From NCBI GenBank assembly GCA_934501535.1, contig CAKSUM010000012.1, positions 24,433-88,432 on the forward strand: a stretch of 64,000 nt of DNA, given 5' to 3'. This DNA is from an uncultured Clostridia bacterium (GTDB taxonomy: Bacteria > Bacillota > Clostridia > UBA1381). Position numbers and translations under genes: made by a program. The notes under the pieces were generated by a model. It saw nothing but the letters and a program-made list of their open reading frames with translations. It had not been told where the DNA came from and did no database searches. This document shows, one piece after another, positions 16,903-24,932 of the stretch (the stretch's first letter is position 1; each line of letters opens with the position of its first letter).

Positions 16903-17619
16903 TCAGAAATTCACCTTATTGTTATATTTAGTCGGCAGTCCTTCAGCATATATATGCGAATCATTTGACAACTCCAAAACCCTTGGGACAACAATTCCTT
17001 TATTTGCTTGAAATTCTATCACAGTCATACTGCTGTGACATACATCGAACCTTGTGCAAAATTCCGGGTATGGAATATCCAAAACACAGCTTAGAAATGC
17101 TAATCCGAATCCTTGATGTGCAAACAACGCTATTCTTCTATTATCATCTTCCCCATCATAATAGTAACAACCATTGTCTGCATCGTGAACATATCCGAAC
17201 TTTGCAAAAAAAGCGTTTGTTTCATCACTTATACGTTTTATTCCTTTTTCAAATCTTGAAAGTTTAGGGTGATTTATCCAATTTCTGCCCATAGAGCGTA
17301 CCTCTTCTGACACAAACAACCGACGATATTCTTCTTGTTGAAATGCCCAAGCAAATTTATCATCCTCACCAACTTTAACATGAAGTTCACTCGATGCATA
17401 TCTTTCATTACACCAATCCATAGAAATAATTTCCTTATTCAGCAATTGAGCTGTCGGCAGTGCAGTTTGCTGTGCGCGTGTCGATGTTGATGCATATATT
17501 TCATCTATTCCGAATCGGGCAAGTCTTTTTGCAAGTGCCTGTGCCTGAAGATGTCCAAGCGGTGTTAAACTGTCCGGATCATATATTGGTTCACCATGTC
17601 TGATATAAAAAAACAACAT
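16903..17619 (-). CDS. Histidine phosphatase family protein (phosphoglycerate mutase-like)
   Basis: The 238-residue protein starts with FYIRHGEPIYDPDSLTPLGH, containing the catalytic RHGE motif with the phospho-accepting His at residue 8. STSTRAQQTALPTAQ is the second conserved phosphate-binding Arg block, and IALFAHQGFGLAFL supplies the second catalytic His. The family hydrolyses phosphate monoesters; the substrate cannot be told. GGAAGGG lies 10 bases before the ATG and a TTGCGA/TATAAT promoter about 60 bases upstream. It lies between two copies of the SLOG 3' repeat, so its position is probably the product of a local duplication. Confidence 0.85.
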   Translation of the reverse strand: MLFFYIRHGEPIYDPDSLTPLGHLQAQALAKRLARFGIDEIYASTSTRAQQTALPTAQLLNKEIISMDWCNERYASSELHVKVGEDDKFAWAFQQEEYRRLFVSEEVRSMGRNWINHPKLSRFEKGIKRISDETNAFFAKFGYVHDADNGCYYYDGEDDNRRIALFAHQGFGLAFLSCVLDIPYPEFCTRFDVCHSSMTVIEFQANKGIVVPRVLELSNDSHIYAEGLPTKYNNKVNF

Positions 17620-17673
17620 TTAAAAATTCCCTTCCTACGGCATAATATTGTTTATATACGCCGATACATTTTA

Positions 17674-17702
17674 ATTATATCATACATTTTAAATCTTCGC
17701 AA
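17674..17702 (-). promoter_or_regulatory. Promoter of the phosphatase gene (copy 2)
   Basis: TTGCGA (17702-17697), 17 bases, TATAAT (17679-17674) on the minus strand, located just beyond the stop of the SLOG gene. Confidence 0.65.
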
Positions 17703-17777
17703 TAAACGCATTAAATATTTGTAAAACTGCACATTTATCAGGAACTGAATATGTTTATAATGTCCAAGCCGCTGCTT
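17674..17777. repeat. Direct repeat, copy 2 of about 104 bases
   Basis: Partner of 16559-16662. This copy is the parental one because it is continuous with an intact SLOG gene. Confidence 0.85.
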
Positions 17778-18223
17778 TTTGCATAGTTTACTGTATTTCG
17801 CGTGCCGCCGGTTATTCCGGCATATGCCGATATAAGCCGCGAGGCTCTGTCGCACATCCATTCATTCCGCCTTTGGTAGCAGGCTCTTGAATATTCCGAG
17901 CTTATCATTCTTACGGTATCTGCATTGTCAAGCACAAAATGATATAAAATTTGGTCTGCCTTGTGCCATCGTTTTTCAAATCCCGGGTGAGGTATCGCCG
18001 CAACAAGATGCAGTCCCGAATTTTCACTCTTTTTCCTAACAACTATTTCCCCTGCCCAAAGGTCAACGCCGCGGCACATACCAACTATGAACGTTCTGTA
18101 GCTGTCACGGATTGCAGCGTCAATCGCCTGTTCAAGTTTTCTTTTTACTTCAAATTCGGAATATGTCAGCTTTTCCGGTCTGTGTCCCGTAAAGCAACAG
18201 CTATGCTCAATATTATTATTCAT
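17738..18223 (-). CDS. SLOG-family (DUF1273/YspA-like) nucleotide-binding protein
   Basis: The 161-residue protein begins with CCFTGHRPEKLTYSE, then TFIVGMCRGVDLWAGEIVV and HLVAAIPHPGFEKRW: the GHR, GMA/CxxGxD-type and IP motifs of the SLOG Rossmann-like superfamily, which binds nucleotides or nucleotide-derived ligands and is widespread in mobile elements. RYQRRNEWMCDRA-type and GGTRNTVNYA segments complete the fold. AAAGGAG lies 8 bases before the ATG. It is divergent from an XRE regulator gene 112 bases away, which may control it. Ligand unknown. Confidence 0.8.
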   Translation of the reverse strand: MNNNIEHSCCFTGHRPEKLTYSEFEVKRKLEQAIDAAIRDSYRTFIVGMCRGVDLWAGEIVVRKKSENSGLHLVAAIPHPGFEKRWHKADQILYHFVLDNADTVRMISSEYSRACYQRRNEWMCDRASRLISAYAGITGGTRNTVNYAKSSGLDIINIFSS

Positions 18224-18335
18224 TTATAATACTCCTTTTATGTTTTCCTATATTATATCTAATGTTTACTATATAATACCATATAATAATTAGTTTGTAA
18301 ATAGACTATAATATATTAAAAGTGAGGTATATATT

Positions 18336-18575
18336 ATGTTAGATAGTCAGTATAAAATGAATTTAATAAAAATAGGTCTGAAAATATCGTATTATCGCAA
18401 GCTAAGCGGTATGACACAAGAGGAACTTGCGGAAAGCTGCAATTTATCTGCCGGCTACATTTCACAGCTTGAAGGTCCTAACAGTTACTTTTGTCCGTCT
18501 TTAAAAACATTGTTCACAATTGCGGAAGTTTTAAATATACCTATGTATAAGTTGGTTGATATTGAGGATAATTGA
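18336..18575 (+). CDS. XRE-family HTH transcriptional regulator
   Basis: The 79-residue protein is essentially one Cro/C1-type helix-turn-helix: GLKISYYRKLSGMTQEELAE, then CNLSAGYISQLEGPN, with the recognition helix around residues 38-48. GTGAGG lies 8 bases before the ATG. It is one of only three confident plus-strand genes and is divergent from the SLOG gene; the AT-rich 112-base intergenic holds TATAAT-like boxes for both directions. It ends one base before the zinc-finger gene stop on the other strand. Likely autoregulated and controlling the SLOG/phosphatase/Rhs side. Confidence 0.85.
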   Translation: MLDSQYKMNLIKIGLKISYYRKLSGMTQEELAESCNLSAGYISQLEGPNSYFCPSLKTLFTIAEVLNIPMYKLVDIEDN

Positions 18576-18576
18576 A

Positions 18577-18732
18577 CTAAAATGACTTGACATTTTTAAG
18601 TTCCACAAATTTTACACACCGTTTGCCGTTGTGCACACACATAAACGGGCACACCGGCTCTTTCGGGTCAAGCCTTTTCGTATCACGGCCCGTCTTACAC
18701 ACCGGGCACAGCTGTTTACCTGAATCAGTCAT
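18577..18732 (-). CDS. Cysteine-rich zinc-ribbon-like small protein
   Basis: From ATG 18732 (GGAAAGGAAG about 7 bases upstream) the product is 51 residues with LCPVCKTGRDTKRLD, then CPFMC and KRCVKFVEL, giving five Cys positions fit for a zinc knuckle. It resembles the cysteine-rich KTR proteins often encoded on clostridial conjugative transposons. A longer frame to 18768 adds 12 residues without an RBS. It is the last gene of the conjugation block. Confidence 0.6.
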   Translation of the reverse strand: MTDSGKQLCPVCKTGRDTKRLDPKEPVCPFMCVHNGKRCVKFVELKNVKSF

Positions 18733-18782
18733 ATTTACACTTCCTTTCCGTAAAAATGAGGGCGGCACTGCCGCCCCTTTAT

Positions 18783-19652
18783 TCAGTGCATCTTACGCAA
18801 AACCTTACCGTAAACCAGTTTTTTATCCGTGTTATACTTCGTAATCACGATTTCCACAGTATCGCCCACGCGGTAATCGCCGTCATACTGCATCGACTCA
18901 TACGAGCACAGCACATCGGTTATATCGTCATACAGCCTACAAAACACACCGCCGCCGTATTTTCCGATTATCTTCGCAATTCGCGTCGAGTGCAGCGGGT
19001 GACGCATTTCTATACCGTCAAACGGGTGCGGCGTAGTTTCCTTAATCGACAGCGTCAATATTTTCTCTTCCGGATTAAATTCCTTTATAACCGCTCTTTT
19101 CCTATCACCCGGCTTTAACTTCGTCCGCAAATCCGGCACAAGGCTATAACTCACATCTCGCTGTGCCAGCATAACGTCATAGCCGCCGAAATTTACGGTG
19201 CAGACATTCCTGCCCACCGACACAACATCTACCGCGACCGTTCTTCCGGTCAAGCCCTCGCGTCTGTCGGTCAGCTTTTGCATTTTTTCAAGTGCAAGCT
19301 TTCTTGACGCTATCGCAAATCCCGCCTCACGCTCAATATGCGTTACAACAAATGGGACATTTGCACCGCACATCGAATGCAGCACGTGTCCGCCCTCGGT
19401 TTCCGCTGCGAAAACCTCCGTTTCGGGTATGATTATCTTCACCCTGTACTTAATCACAATCAGACATCTGATTGTCTGCGGCACAGCCTTTCTCTTGCCT
19501 TTCGGTACAATCTTAAACTCGTGCACGTCAACGCCGGACACTTCGCCCGTCATTACCGACATACTTTTCTGCGACGCATATATCGCCTGCCATTCCTCGC
19601 GTTCCTCCGCCGTCAGCTCTCTGTCCAATTCCGCAATGCTTTTCTTCATCAT
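18783..19652 (-). CDS. S1 RNA-binding-domain protein of a conjugative element
   Basis: The 289-residue protein has S1-type (OB-fold) segments. The clearest is VIKEFNPEEKILTLSIKE (about residues 185-205), the strand pattern ending S1 domains, followed by IAKIIGKYGGGVFCRLYDD, the opening of another S1-like domain. The N-terminal about 35 residues are helical (ELDRELTAEEREEWQAIYAS). Similar proteins occur in clostridial ICEs beside RepA and TraG genes; their function is unknown, with RNA or single-stranded DNA binding plausible. GGAGGAG lies 3 bases before the ATG pair. Confidence 0.7.
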   Translation of the reverse strand: MMKKSIAELDRELTAEEREEWQAIYASQKSMSVMTGEVSGVDVHEFKIVPKGKRKAVPQTIRCLIVIKYRVKIIIPETEVFAAETEGGHVLHSMCGANVPFVVTHIEREAGFAIASRKLALEKMQKLTDRREGLTGRTVAVDVVSVGRNVCTVNFGGYDVMLAQRDVSYSLVPDLRTKLKPGDRKRAVIKEFNPEEKILTLSIKETTPHPFDGIEMRHPLHSTRIAKIIGKYGGGVFCRLYDDITDVLCSYESMQYDGDYRVGDTVEIVITKYNTDKKLVYGKVLRKMH

Positions 19653-19664
19653 CGTCTCCTCCTT

Positions 19665-20186
19665 TTATCTCTTGAAAAATTGTGTTCCGCCTGCCGTAAC
19701 CATAGCAAATTTACAGTTACAGCCTGTTTTGATTTTTCCTATCTGCTCCTTTTCGTCCACAAGAAATATAACCACCTCGCATTTATCGTCCGAAAATTTA
19801 TCATCGGCATAGTCAGACACCGATTTTTCACTTCCCAGCCTTACCGGGATAATGCATATATCCTTATCGTGCGTATCACCCGGCACAACAAAACGTATCG
19901 CCGCACAGCCCTTTGCCCGGTAATGCCGCACATTATCGGTCAGAAAGCACAAAAGCACCTCAAACGCACGCACCACATCATAATCCGGCGGCGTACCGCC
20001 CGGCAGCATTAAGCCGCCCTGCATTTGAAAATCATCGAACCGGCACATCTGCTCAAGGTATGCGTCTATGCTTTTGAAGTTCCGCCAAAACCGAATATTA
20101 ACCGCACGTCGCAGCTGCTCCTTTGTCAATGCGCCGTATTCGTCGAGCAGCTCCTTTATGTACCGCTGGTACGGGTTATAGAACAT
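19665..20186 (-). CDS. Conjugative-element protein, possibly DUF5697-like
   Basis: The roughly 173-residue protein starts MFYNPYQRYIKELLDEYGAL, followed by LTKEQLRRAVNIRF, a small winged-helix-like opening; the rest (IRFVVPGDTHDKDICIIPVR) is an alpha/beta domain. I think it matches DUF5697, a family confined to such elements, but cannot verify. The start at 20186 has AAGGGG 8 bases upstream; in-frame GTG 20195 and ATG 20192 are too close to it. It lies 13 bases downstream of the RepA-like gene. Confidence 0.55.
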   Translation of the reverse strand: MFYNPYQRYIKELLDEYGALTKEQLRRAVNIRFWRNFKSIDAYLEQMCRFDDFQMQGGLMLPGGTPPDYDVVRAFEVLLCFLTDNVRHYRAKGCAAIRFVVPGDTHDKDICIIPVRLGSEKSVSDYADDKFSDDKCEVVIFLVDEKEQIGKIKTGCNCKFAMVTAGGTQFFKR

Positions 20187-20199
20187 AATCATCACCCCT

Positions 20200-21102
20200 T
20201 CATTCCTTTTTCCGCACGCTGTTCAAAAACGGATCGACCGCCGCCTGCGCGTAATCATCGGTTAAACAGTTAAAAATCACGCTCATTAAATACCCTTGGT
20301 AATTCTTTATCGGCTTATCGTTTTTATGCAGTTTTGCCACCGCACTCTCAAGCGTTGTAACGTCAAGCTCGCACATACGGCTGCGTATCTTTTCGTTCGG
20401 ATATACTGCTGTACCGATACGCAAGTGTTCGCTGTAATACATTCTCTCAAGTGCGTCATACAGGATTTTCTTCTCGTCCTCCGGGAATGTGTCTATACGG
20501 CAATTTTCCAGTATCTTGTCAAACTGACCGACAGACTGACTGTAATCATTCTTGATTAATTCAGTTTTATTTATTTTATTATGATTTGTGTGCGAATTCG
20601 GCAGGTCTTGATGTGCGGTATCCGCCGTTCTTGATATGCCGTTTTGGCAGGTCTTGATATTCCCGTTTGACATATCTTGCTCGATTTTTTCCCGGTAAGA
20701 TATGCCGTTTCGGCAGTTCTTGTTTTCCTTTTGCACATAGCTTTTAGCGTCCTTTTGCGAAAGCTTCGGCTTTGCAATATATATCCTGTTCGGAAAACCA
20801 CGTCCGCGGCGGGTCTCGCATACCAGCTCCGCACCGGTTAATTCACGGAACGCCGCAATCGCCTTTTTATATGTAATACCCAAATCCTCCGCAATTTCCT
20901 CACGCGTATAAATCAGATACACCTCGTCCTTTTCGTTTATCCAGCCGTTCAGCTTGGACAGCGAAAGCCTGTCGAACAGCAGTGCAAAGGTCAGCTTTGC
21001 GTCGGACGACAGGCTTTTATATTCTTCATTTGCAAACATACTTTTCGGAATTTTCAAAAATTCACAGCTTATTATGTCATTTATTTTATATACTTCATTC
21101 AT
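20200..21102 (-). CDS. Replication initiator protein A-like (RepA N-terminal domain)
   Basis: From ATG 21102 (GGAGGA 6 bases upstream) the protein is 300 residues. The N-terminus FLKIPKSMFANEEYKSLSSD, followed by AKLTFALLFDRLSLSKLNGW and YTREEIAEDLGITYKKAIAA, is the winged-helix RepA_N domain of plasmid and ICE replication initiators. After an Asn- and Lys-rich linker (about residues 125-185), the C-terminal about 115 residues (IDTFPEDEKKILYDALERMY) resemble DUF6017, which accompanies this domain. It would bind an origin; iterons were not identified. It starts 12 bases after the TraG stop. Confidence 0.8.
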   Translation of the reverse strand: MNEVYKINDIISCEFLKIPKSMFANEEYKSLSSDAKLTFALLFDRLSLSKLNGWINEKDEVYLIYTREEIAEDLGITYKKAIAAFRELTGAELVCETRRGRGFPNRIYIAKPKLSQKDAKSYVQKENKNCRNGISYREKIEQDMSNGNIKTCQNGISRTADTAHQDLPNSHTNHNKINKTELIKNDYSQSVGQFDKILENCRIDTFPEDEKKILYDALERMYYSEHLRIGTAVYPNEKIRSRMCELDVTTLESAVAKLHKNDKPIKNYQGYLMSVIFNCLTDDYAQAAVDPFLNSVRKKE

Positions 21103-21114
21103 AGTCATTCCTCC

Positions 21115-23109
21115 CTACTCGTTTAAAATATCCGCCGCGGTGCATTGCTCCGGGTCGAAAACCGTTTCCTCGAGCGACACCTGTATCGGCTTTTCTTCTA
21201 TCGGTTCATCCGGTATGATTGGTATATCTTCCTGCACCGGTTGCGGCGGTGTTTCTTCCTCCCGGCGCCATTTGGGGATATAGTCGCTTATACGCGTATA
21301 TTCAAGTTCATTAAACGCCGATATTTCCTCCGGGATTATCTTAAACGCCTTTATCGGCTTTTGCCCGCGTATCAAAAGCAGGCACTCACGGTTATCAAGC
21401 TGCAGCACCTCCTCCGGGTACATTAAGGGACGCATTGTGTTCGATTTTGTCTGACGGTAGCCCGTCACCTCACGCGTTATCGGCGAAAACAGCGGCGTCT
21501 GCGGCGACATACTGTTCGTCAGCTGTATCGTCACATTTCCGCAGCGTTTTGATATGAACTCACTTGTCATAGTATCATTACACCCCAAAAACAGCTGTGT
21601 GTCGCAGTTTCCGACTATTTCCTCCCATTCCTTTATCGGATACCTGTCGGCAAGCTGTGCAATACTCTGGACAATGATATGACAGTTTATGCCATATGAA
21701 CGCACCACCGAAATTGTCTTTTTGAAATCCAAAAGCTTTCCGCAGTTACAAAATTCGTCCATAACGAAATTCACCGGTACGGGCAGTCTGCCGCGTTCAT
21801 CGCCGTGCTTTCTTGCAAAGTCGGTCAGCCGCTTAAAGAGCAGCGAGAAAAACAGCGATGACAAAAACTCATACGCAGAGTCCTGTGCCGATATTATGCA
21901 GAAGTACGCACACGGCTGTTTGCCCGGCAGCTCCATATCAATCTCGTGGTATTTCGTAATCGTATCGACAAGCTTATTCTGAAACACGCTGAGCCTTGAG
22001 CCGAGACCGATGAAGATATTGCCCCACAGGTTACTTGCCGCCTGCTTGAATATGCCGTAGGGTGCACGTGCCGGGTGGTCAATCGGCAGCCGCTGAAATT
22101 TCATATCAAGGCTCTTTTGCCCCTCGGTCGAAATCATTTTATATATCGTCCCGAGTGAACGCTCGTGTATCGGCAAAAGCTCGTTTGTTACAGGGTCACG
22201 CATACTCTGCACGTACAGTATCAGTGCGATTAACAGGTTCTTTTCCGCCTTGTCCCAGAAGTCCGCCTTTTGCTCGCTGTCGGCGGTGTTTCTGATGATT
22301 ATTTCCGCGACCGACTGCACCATATCGGTATCATTGCCTATTTCACCTATGCAGTTCCAGCCGTCCGAATTTTCCATATCCAAAAGGTTAAACGCCTTTA
22401 CCACATACCCTTGCTTTCGCAAAAACTCCGACATCGACTCGAAAAACTCGCCCTTCGGGTCAACCAGTATCATACTCTCGCGTCTGTCCGCCTTGAATTT
22501 TGCCATCTTCAAAATAAACGGCTTTACAAATCCGCGTGATTTACCCGAACCCGATGCACCGTAAACCATTGTATGGCTGTTAAGTCCGGCATCGGTTCTG
22601 AGTCCGGCATAATCCGCAAAACGGTCATCGTCATAAACGCTGTCCTTTATCTTGCACAGTATCGGGCAGGGCAGCTTATCGGCAGAGCCGAGCTGCAAAA
22701 CCTTTTCCCTTTCTCTCTCGCTCATCCAGCCTGATGTGCCGTGCGTGCCCTCATTTGAAATATCGAAATTCCTCTCGTCCTTCGTTATCTTAACGCCGGT
22801 TATGTAGTGCAGCCACTTTCCCGACACAAGTGCGTACATTATGAGAATAAAAAAAGCCGTCCCCAGCCCCTGCGGCGAGAATACGGCTAAAAAGCAGTTT
22901 ATCGGATTTAATGACAGCAGTTTTACGCTCTCACTCGTGCGGAAGTTATGCGTTGCGTTTTTGAACACATTTGCATATATCCCGTAAAGGTACATCGCCG
23001 CAATCGCACAGGCTGCATAATACGCAAAGTGTTCTTTTATCTTCAGTATACGCCTACGGATTTTTCCGGTTCGCATCAGGTGCTTTTGTATTTTTTGCAA
23101 CAGCTTCAA
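21115..23109 (-). CDS. VirD4/TraG-type conjugative coupling ATPase
   Basis: The 664-residue protein has two N-terminal TM segments (about residues 30-50 and 82-100), a Walker A GASGSGKS (184-191), ILVDPKGEFFE (Walker B region), and FVMDEFCNCGKL. This matches the clostridial VirD4-like coupling proteins (CD1115 type), which bring the relaxase-DNA complex to the type IV channel and power transfer at the membrane. The C-terminal tail is Glu- and Pro-rich. The start is TTG with GGAGGGG 7 bases upstream, inside the end of the preceding gene (56-base overlap). Confidence 0.9.
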   Translation of the reverse strand: MKLLQKIQKHLMRTGKIRRRILKIKEHFAYYAACAIAAMYLYGIYANVFKNATHNFRTSESVKLLSLNPINCFLAVFSPQGLGTAFFILIMYALVSGKWLHYITGVKITKDERNFDISNEGTHGTSGWMSEREREKVLQLGSADKLPCPILCKIKDSVYDDDRFADYAGLRTDAGLNSHTMVYGASGSGKSRGFVKPFILKMAKFKADRRESMILVDPKGEFFESMSEFLRKQGYVVKAFNLLDMENSDGWNCIGEIGNDTDMVQSVAEIIIRNTADSEQKADFWDKAEKNLLIALILYVQSMRDPVTNELLPIHERSLGTIYKMISTEGQKSLDMKFQRLPIDHPARAPYGIFKQAASNLWGNIFIGLGSRLSVFQNKLVDTITKYHEIDMELPGKQPCAYFCIISAQDSAYEFLSSLFFSLLFKRLTDFARKHGDERGRLPVPVNFVMDEFCNCGKLLDFKKTISVVRSYGINCHIIVQSIAQLADRYPIKEWEEIVGNCDTQLFLGCNDTMTSEFISKRCGNVTIQLTNSMSPQTPLFSPITREVTGYRQTKSNTMRPLMYPEEVLQLDNRECLLLIRGQKPIKAFKIIPEEISAFNELEYTRISDYIPKWRREEETPPQPVQEDIPIIPDEPIEEKPIQVSLEETVFDPEQCTAADILNE

Positions 23110-24130
23110 TATATTTCCCCTCCTTTGTAAGGTACGGCTTTCGTTCCGGCTTTTCGGTTATTTCGGGGAATATTCCGCACATTCCTTTTTCATCAATCGC
23201 CGCAACGGTGCATTTCGGACAGTCGAACTCCGCAAGCAGACGCAGCAGCATATTTTTCTGAAATGTCATACACACAAGCTTTGCCTCTCCCTTTATCCGT
23301 CCCAGCCCGCGTTTTATCCTCCCGACATTCATATCAATACCGACAATACTGTTTATATCGCCCACCGCGTTCAATATCCGCTGCTCATAGTCGGGAATAC
23401 TCATCACACGCATTTGTATTACACCGCTTGCATTAAGCGGCACAAGTGCATACTCCGTCCCCATTTCCTCCAGTGCGTCGCGGTAGTGTCTGCGTCCGTA
23501 CGCCCCGACTTCGCCTTTTTGCATCAGGCAGTCATACAGTTCATCGAGCGTTGTTCCTGCAAGGAGTACACACACATTCCGGATTTTCCCCATAGCCGAT
23601 ACCTGCGACAAAAATATCTCCCTTTCATATCCGGGTATCAACCATTCATTCTCTGCAAGGGGGACATACGCTATATATGCCGTGTCCCGAAGTTTAAGTA
23701 TTCCTACAAACCTCGTTCCTGCAAGAGCCTTTTTCCCTCCGTCCGCACGTGATGCAAGGCTTGTTATATACCCCGTTTCTTTTCCTGCAAGCTCTCCCGG
23801 TTCCTTATATGTCACCTCTATTCCTGCAAGGTCAAGCAGGATATTAAGCTCCGCGTTTTTTAGTTTCCGCCCGTACCCTTTTCTTTTCGTGTCGGTTTTA
23901 TTATCCTGTGCAAAGCTGTATCCCATCTCTGCAAGAACGTTAAGCCCCTCATATGTCAGCTTAAAACTCTTTCCGTTACCGAGCAGTTTGACAAGTCCGT
24001 GTACCTGCAAGTTGTTTATCATTTCACGGTTAAAAAGCTTTGTTTTGAACCGTCCGGAAAGCCCCGTCGGGATATATCTGCAAAGTCCGCATAAAGTTAA
24101 AACTCTGCTGTCAAAATTGTCCAAAATCAT
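23054..24130 (-). CDS. Replication-relaxation-like winged-helix protein of the conjugation block
   Basis: From ATG 24130 (GGGG 9 bases upstream) the product is 358 residues. The N-terminal about 80 residues (FDSRVLTLCGLCRYIPTGLS, LFNREMINNLQVHGLV, GLNVLAEMGYSF) look like two winged helices, as in replication-relaxation proteins of ICEs. The remainder is an alpha/beta domain with no motif I know. It overlaps the TraG gene by 56 bases, implying translational coupling and a shared role in DNA processing. A longer in-frame start at 24172 lacks an RBS. Confidence 0.55.
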   Translation of the reverse strand: MILDNFDSRVLTLCGLCRYIPTGLSGRFKTKLFNREMINNLQVHGLVKLLGNGKSFKLTYEGLNVLAEMGYSFAQDNKTDTKRKGYGRKLKNAELNILLDLAGIEVTYKEPGELAGKETGYITSLASRADGGKKALAGTRFVGILKLRDTAYIAYVPLAENEWLIPGYEREIFLSQVSAMGKIRNVCVLLAGTTLDELYDCLMQKGEVGAYGRRHYRDALEEMGTEYALVPLNASGVIQMRVMSIPDYEQRILNAVGDINSIVGIDMNVGRIKRGLGRIKGEAKLVCMTFQKNMLLRLLAEFDCPKCTVAAIDEKGMCGIFPEITEKPERKPYLTKEGKYIEAVAKNTKAPDANRKNP

Positions 24131-24275
24131 ACGTTCGTCCCCTCTAAGCACATTAGTGCGACAAAAATTCAAAAGTCAATTTTTGCCGTGTCCCGAAAGC
24201 CGCATTGCAGCTTGCTTTTTCGGCTGTTTATTACAGGGGACGAAAGCGGTATTTTTACAGTCCGCAATAGATACC

Positions 24276-24932
24276 TCAAAAACCTGTTTGTCCCCCGTAA
24301 GGAAATGCGTCGGAATTTAAGTTTTCCATAAAAAATCCCGCGTCCTCCGGCGGCATAAGCCAGATTTCGCAGGATAAATTATCCGACACTTTTGTAAAGA
24401 GTCCGATGTCCAGGTCGAACTGGGTATCGTCCTTAATCACCCGCCCCTTCAGACTGTTCGGTATCATCTTCCAGCCCTTGTTATCGTTATCGAGTGCGTT
24501 GTGATTTTTCAGATTGCAGTATTCCACAATCGCCAAAAACGCCTTTTCAAAATGCGGCAGCTCATACGGATATTCTGTTAAAAGCCGCGATATTGTATCG
24601 CCGATATATCCGCTTATTCGGTGGCGGCAGTTCGGCAGCAGCATATTCAGCGTTATGTGCAGCCAGCCCTCGCCCGTCACCTCGCAGCTGCCGCAAAGCC
24701 CGGATATGCACGCACCTTTCGGCGATGCAGCCGTGCGTCGGTCGCGGCGAAATTTTTCGAGCGTCACTCTTGACGTGATGCACAGGTTTTCCAGCTCACA
24801 CAGGTAATCGTCCATCAGCTTTGCCTGTGTCTCGCCCGACAGGCTGTTTGACATCAGCATCCGCGAAAGGCACTGCAATACCTTGACATTCCGCTCTTGC
24901 AGCGTATTTATTGTTTTCTTATATTCGTCCAT
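24276..24932 (-). CDS. Conjugative-element protein, possibly DUF6100-like
   Basis: The 218-residue soluble protein is helical at the N-terminus (NTLQERNVKVLQCLSRMLMS) with a Cys-containing centre (GACISGLCGSCEVTGEGWLH) and a C-terminal domain with Asp and Trp. It overlaps the VirB4 C-terminal gene by 14 bases. Proteins of this length at this place in clostridial ICEs are called DUF6100; that identification is from memory. A non-coding gap of about 145 bases follows, with a weak CCGAAA/TTTCGG hairpin. Confidence 0.5.
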   Translation of the reverse strand: MDEYKKTINTLQERNVKVLQCLSRMLMSNSLSGETQAKLMDDYLCELENLCITSRVTLEKFRRDRRTAASPKGACISGLCGSCEVTGEGWLHITLNMLLPNCRHRISGYIGDTISRLLTEYPYELPHFEKAFLAIVEYCNLKNHNALDNDNKGWKMIPNSLKGRVIKDDTQFDLDIGLFTKVSDNLSCEIWLMPPEDAGFFMENLNSDAFPYGGQTGF

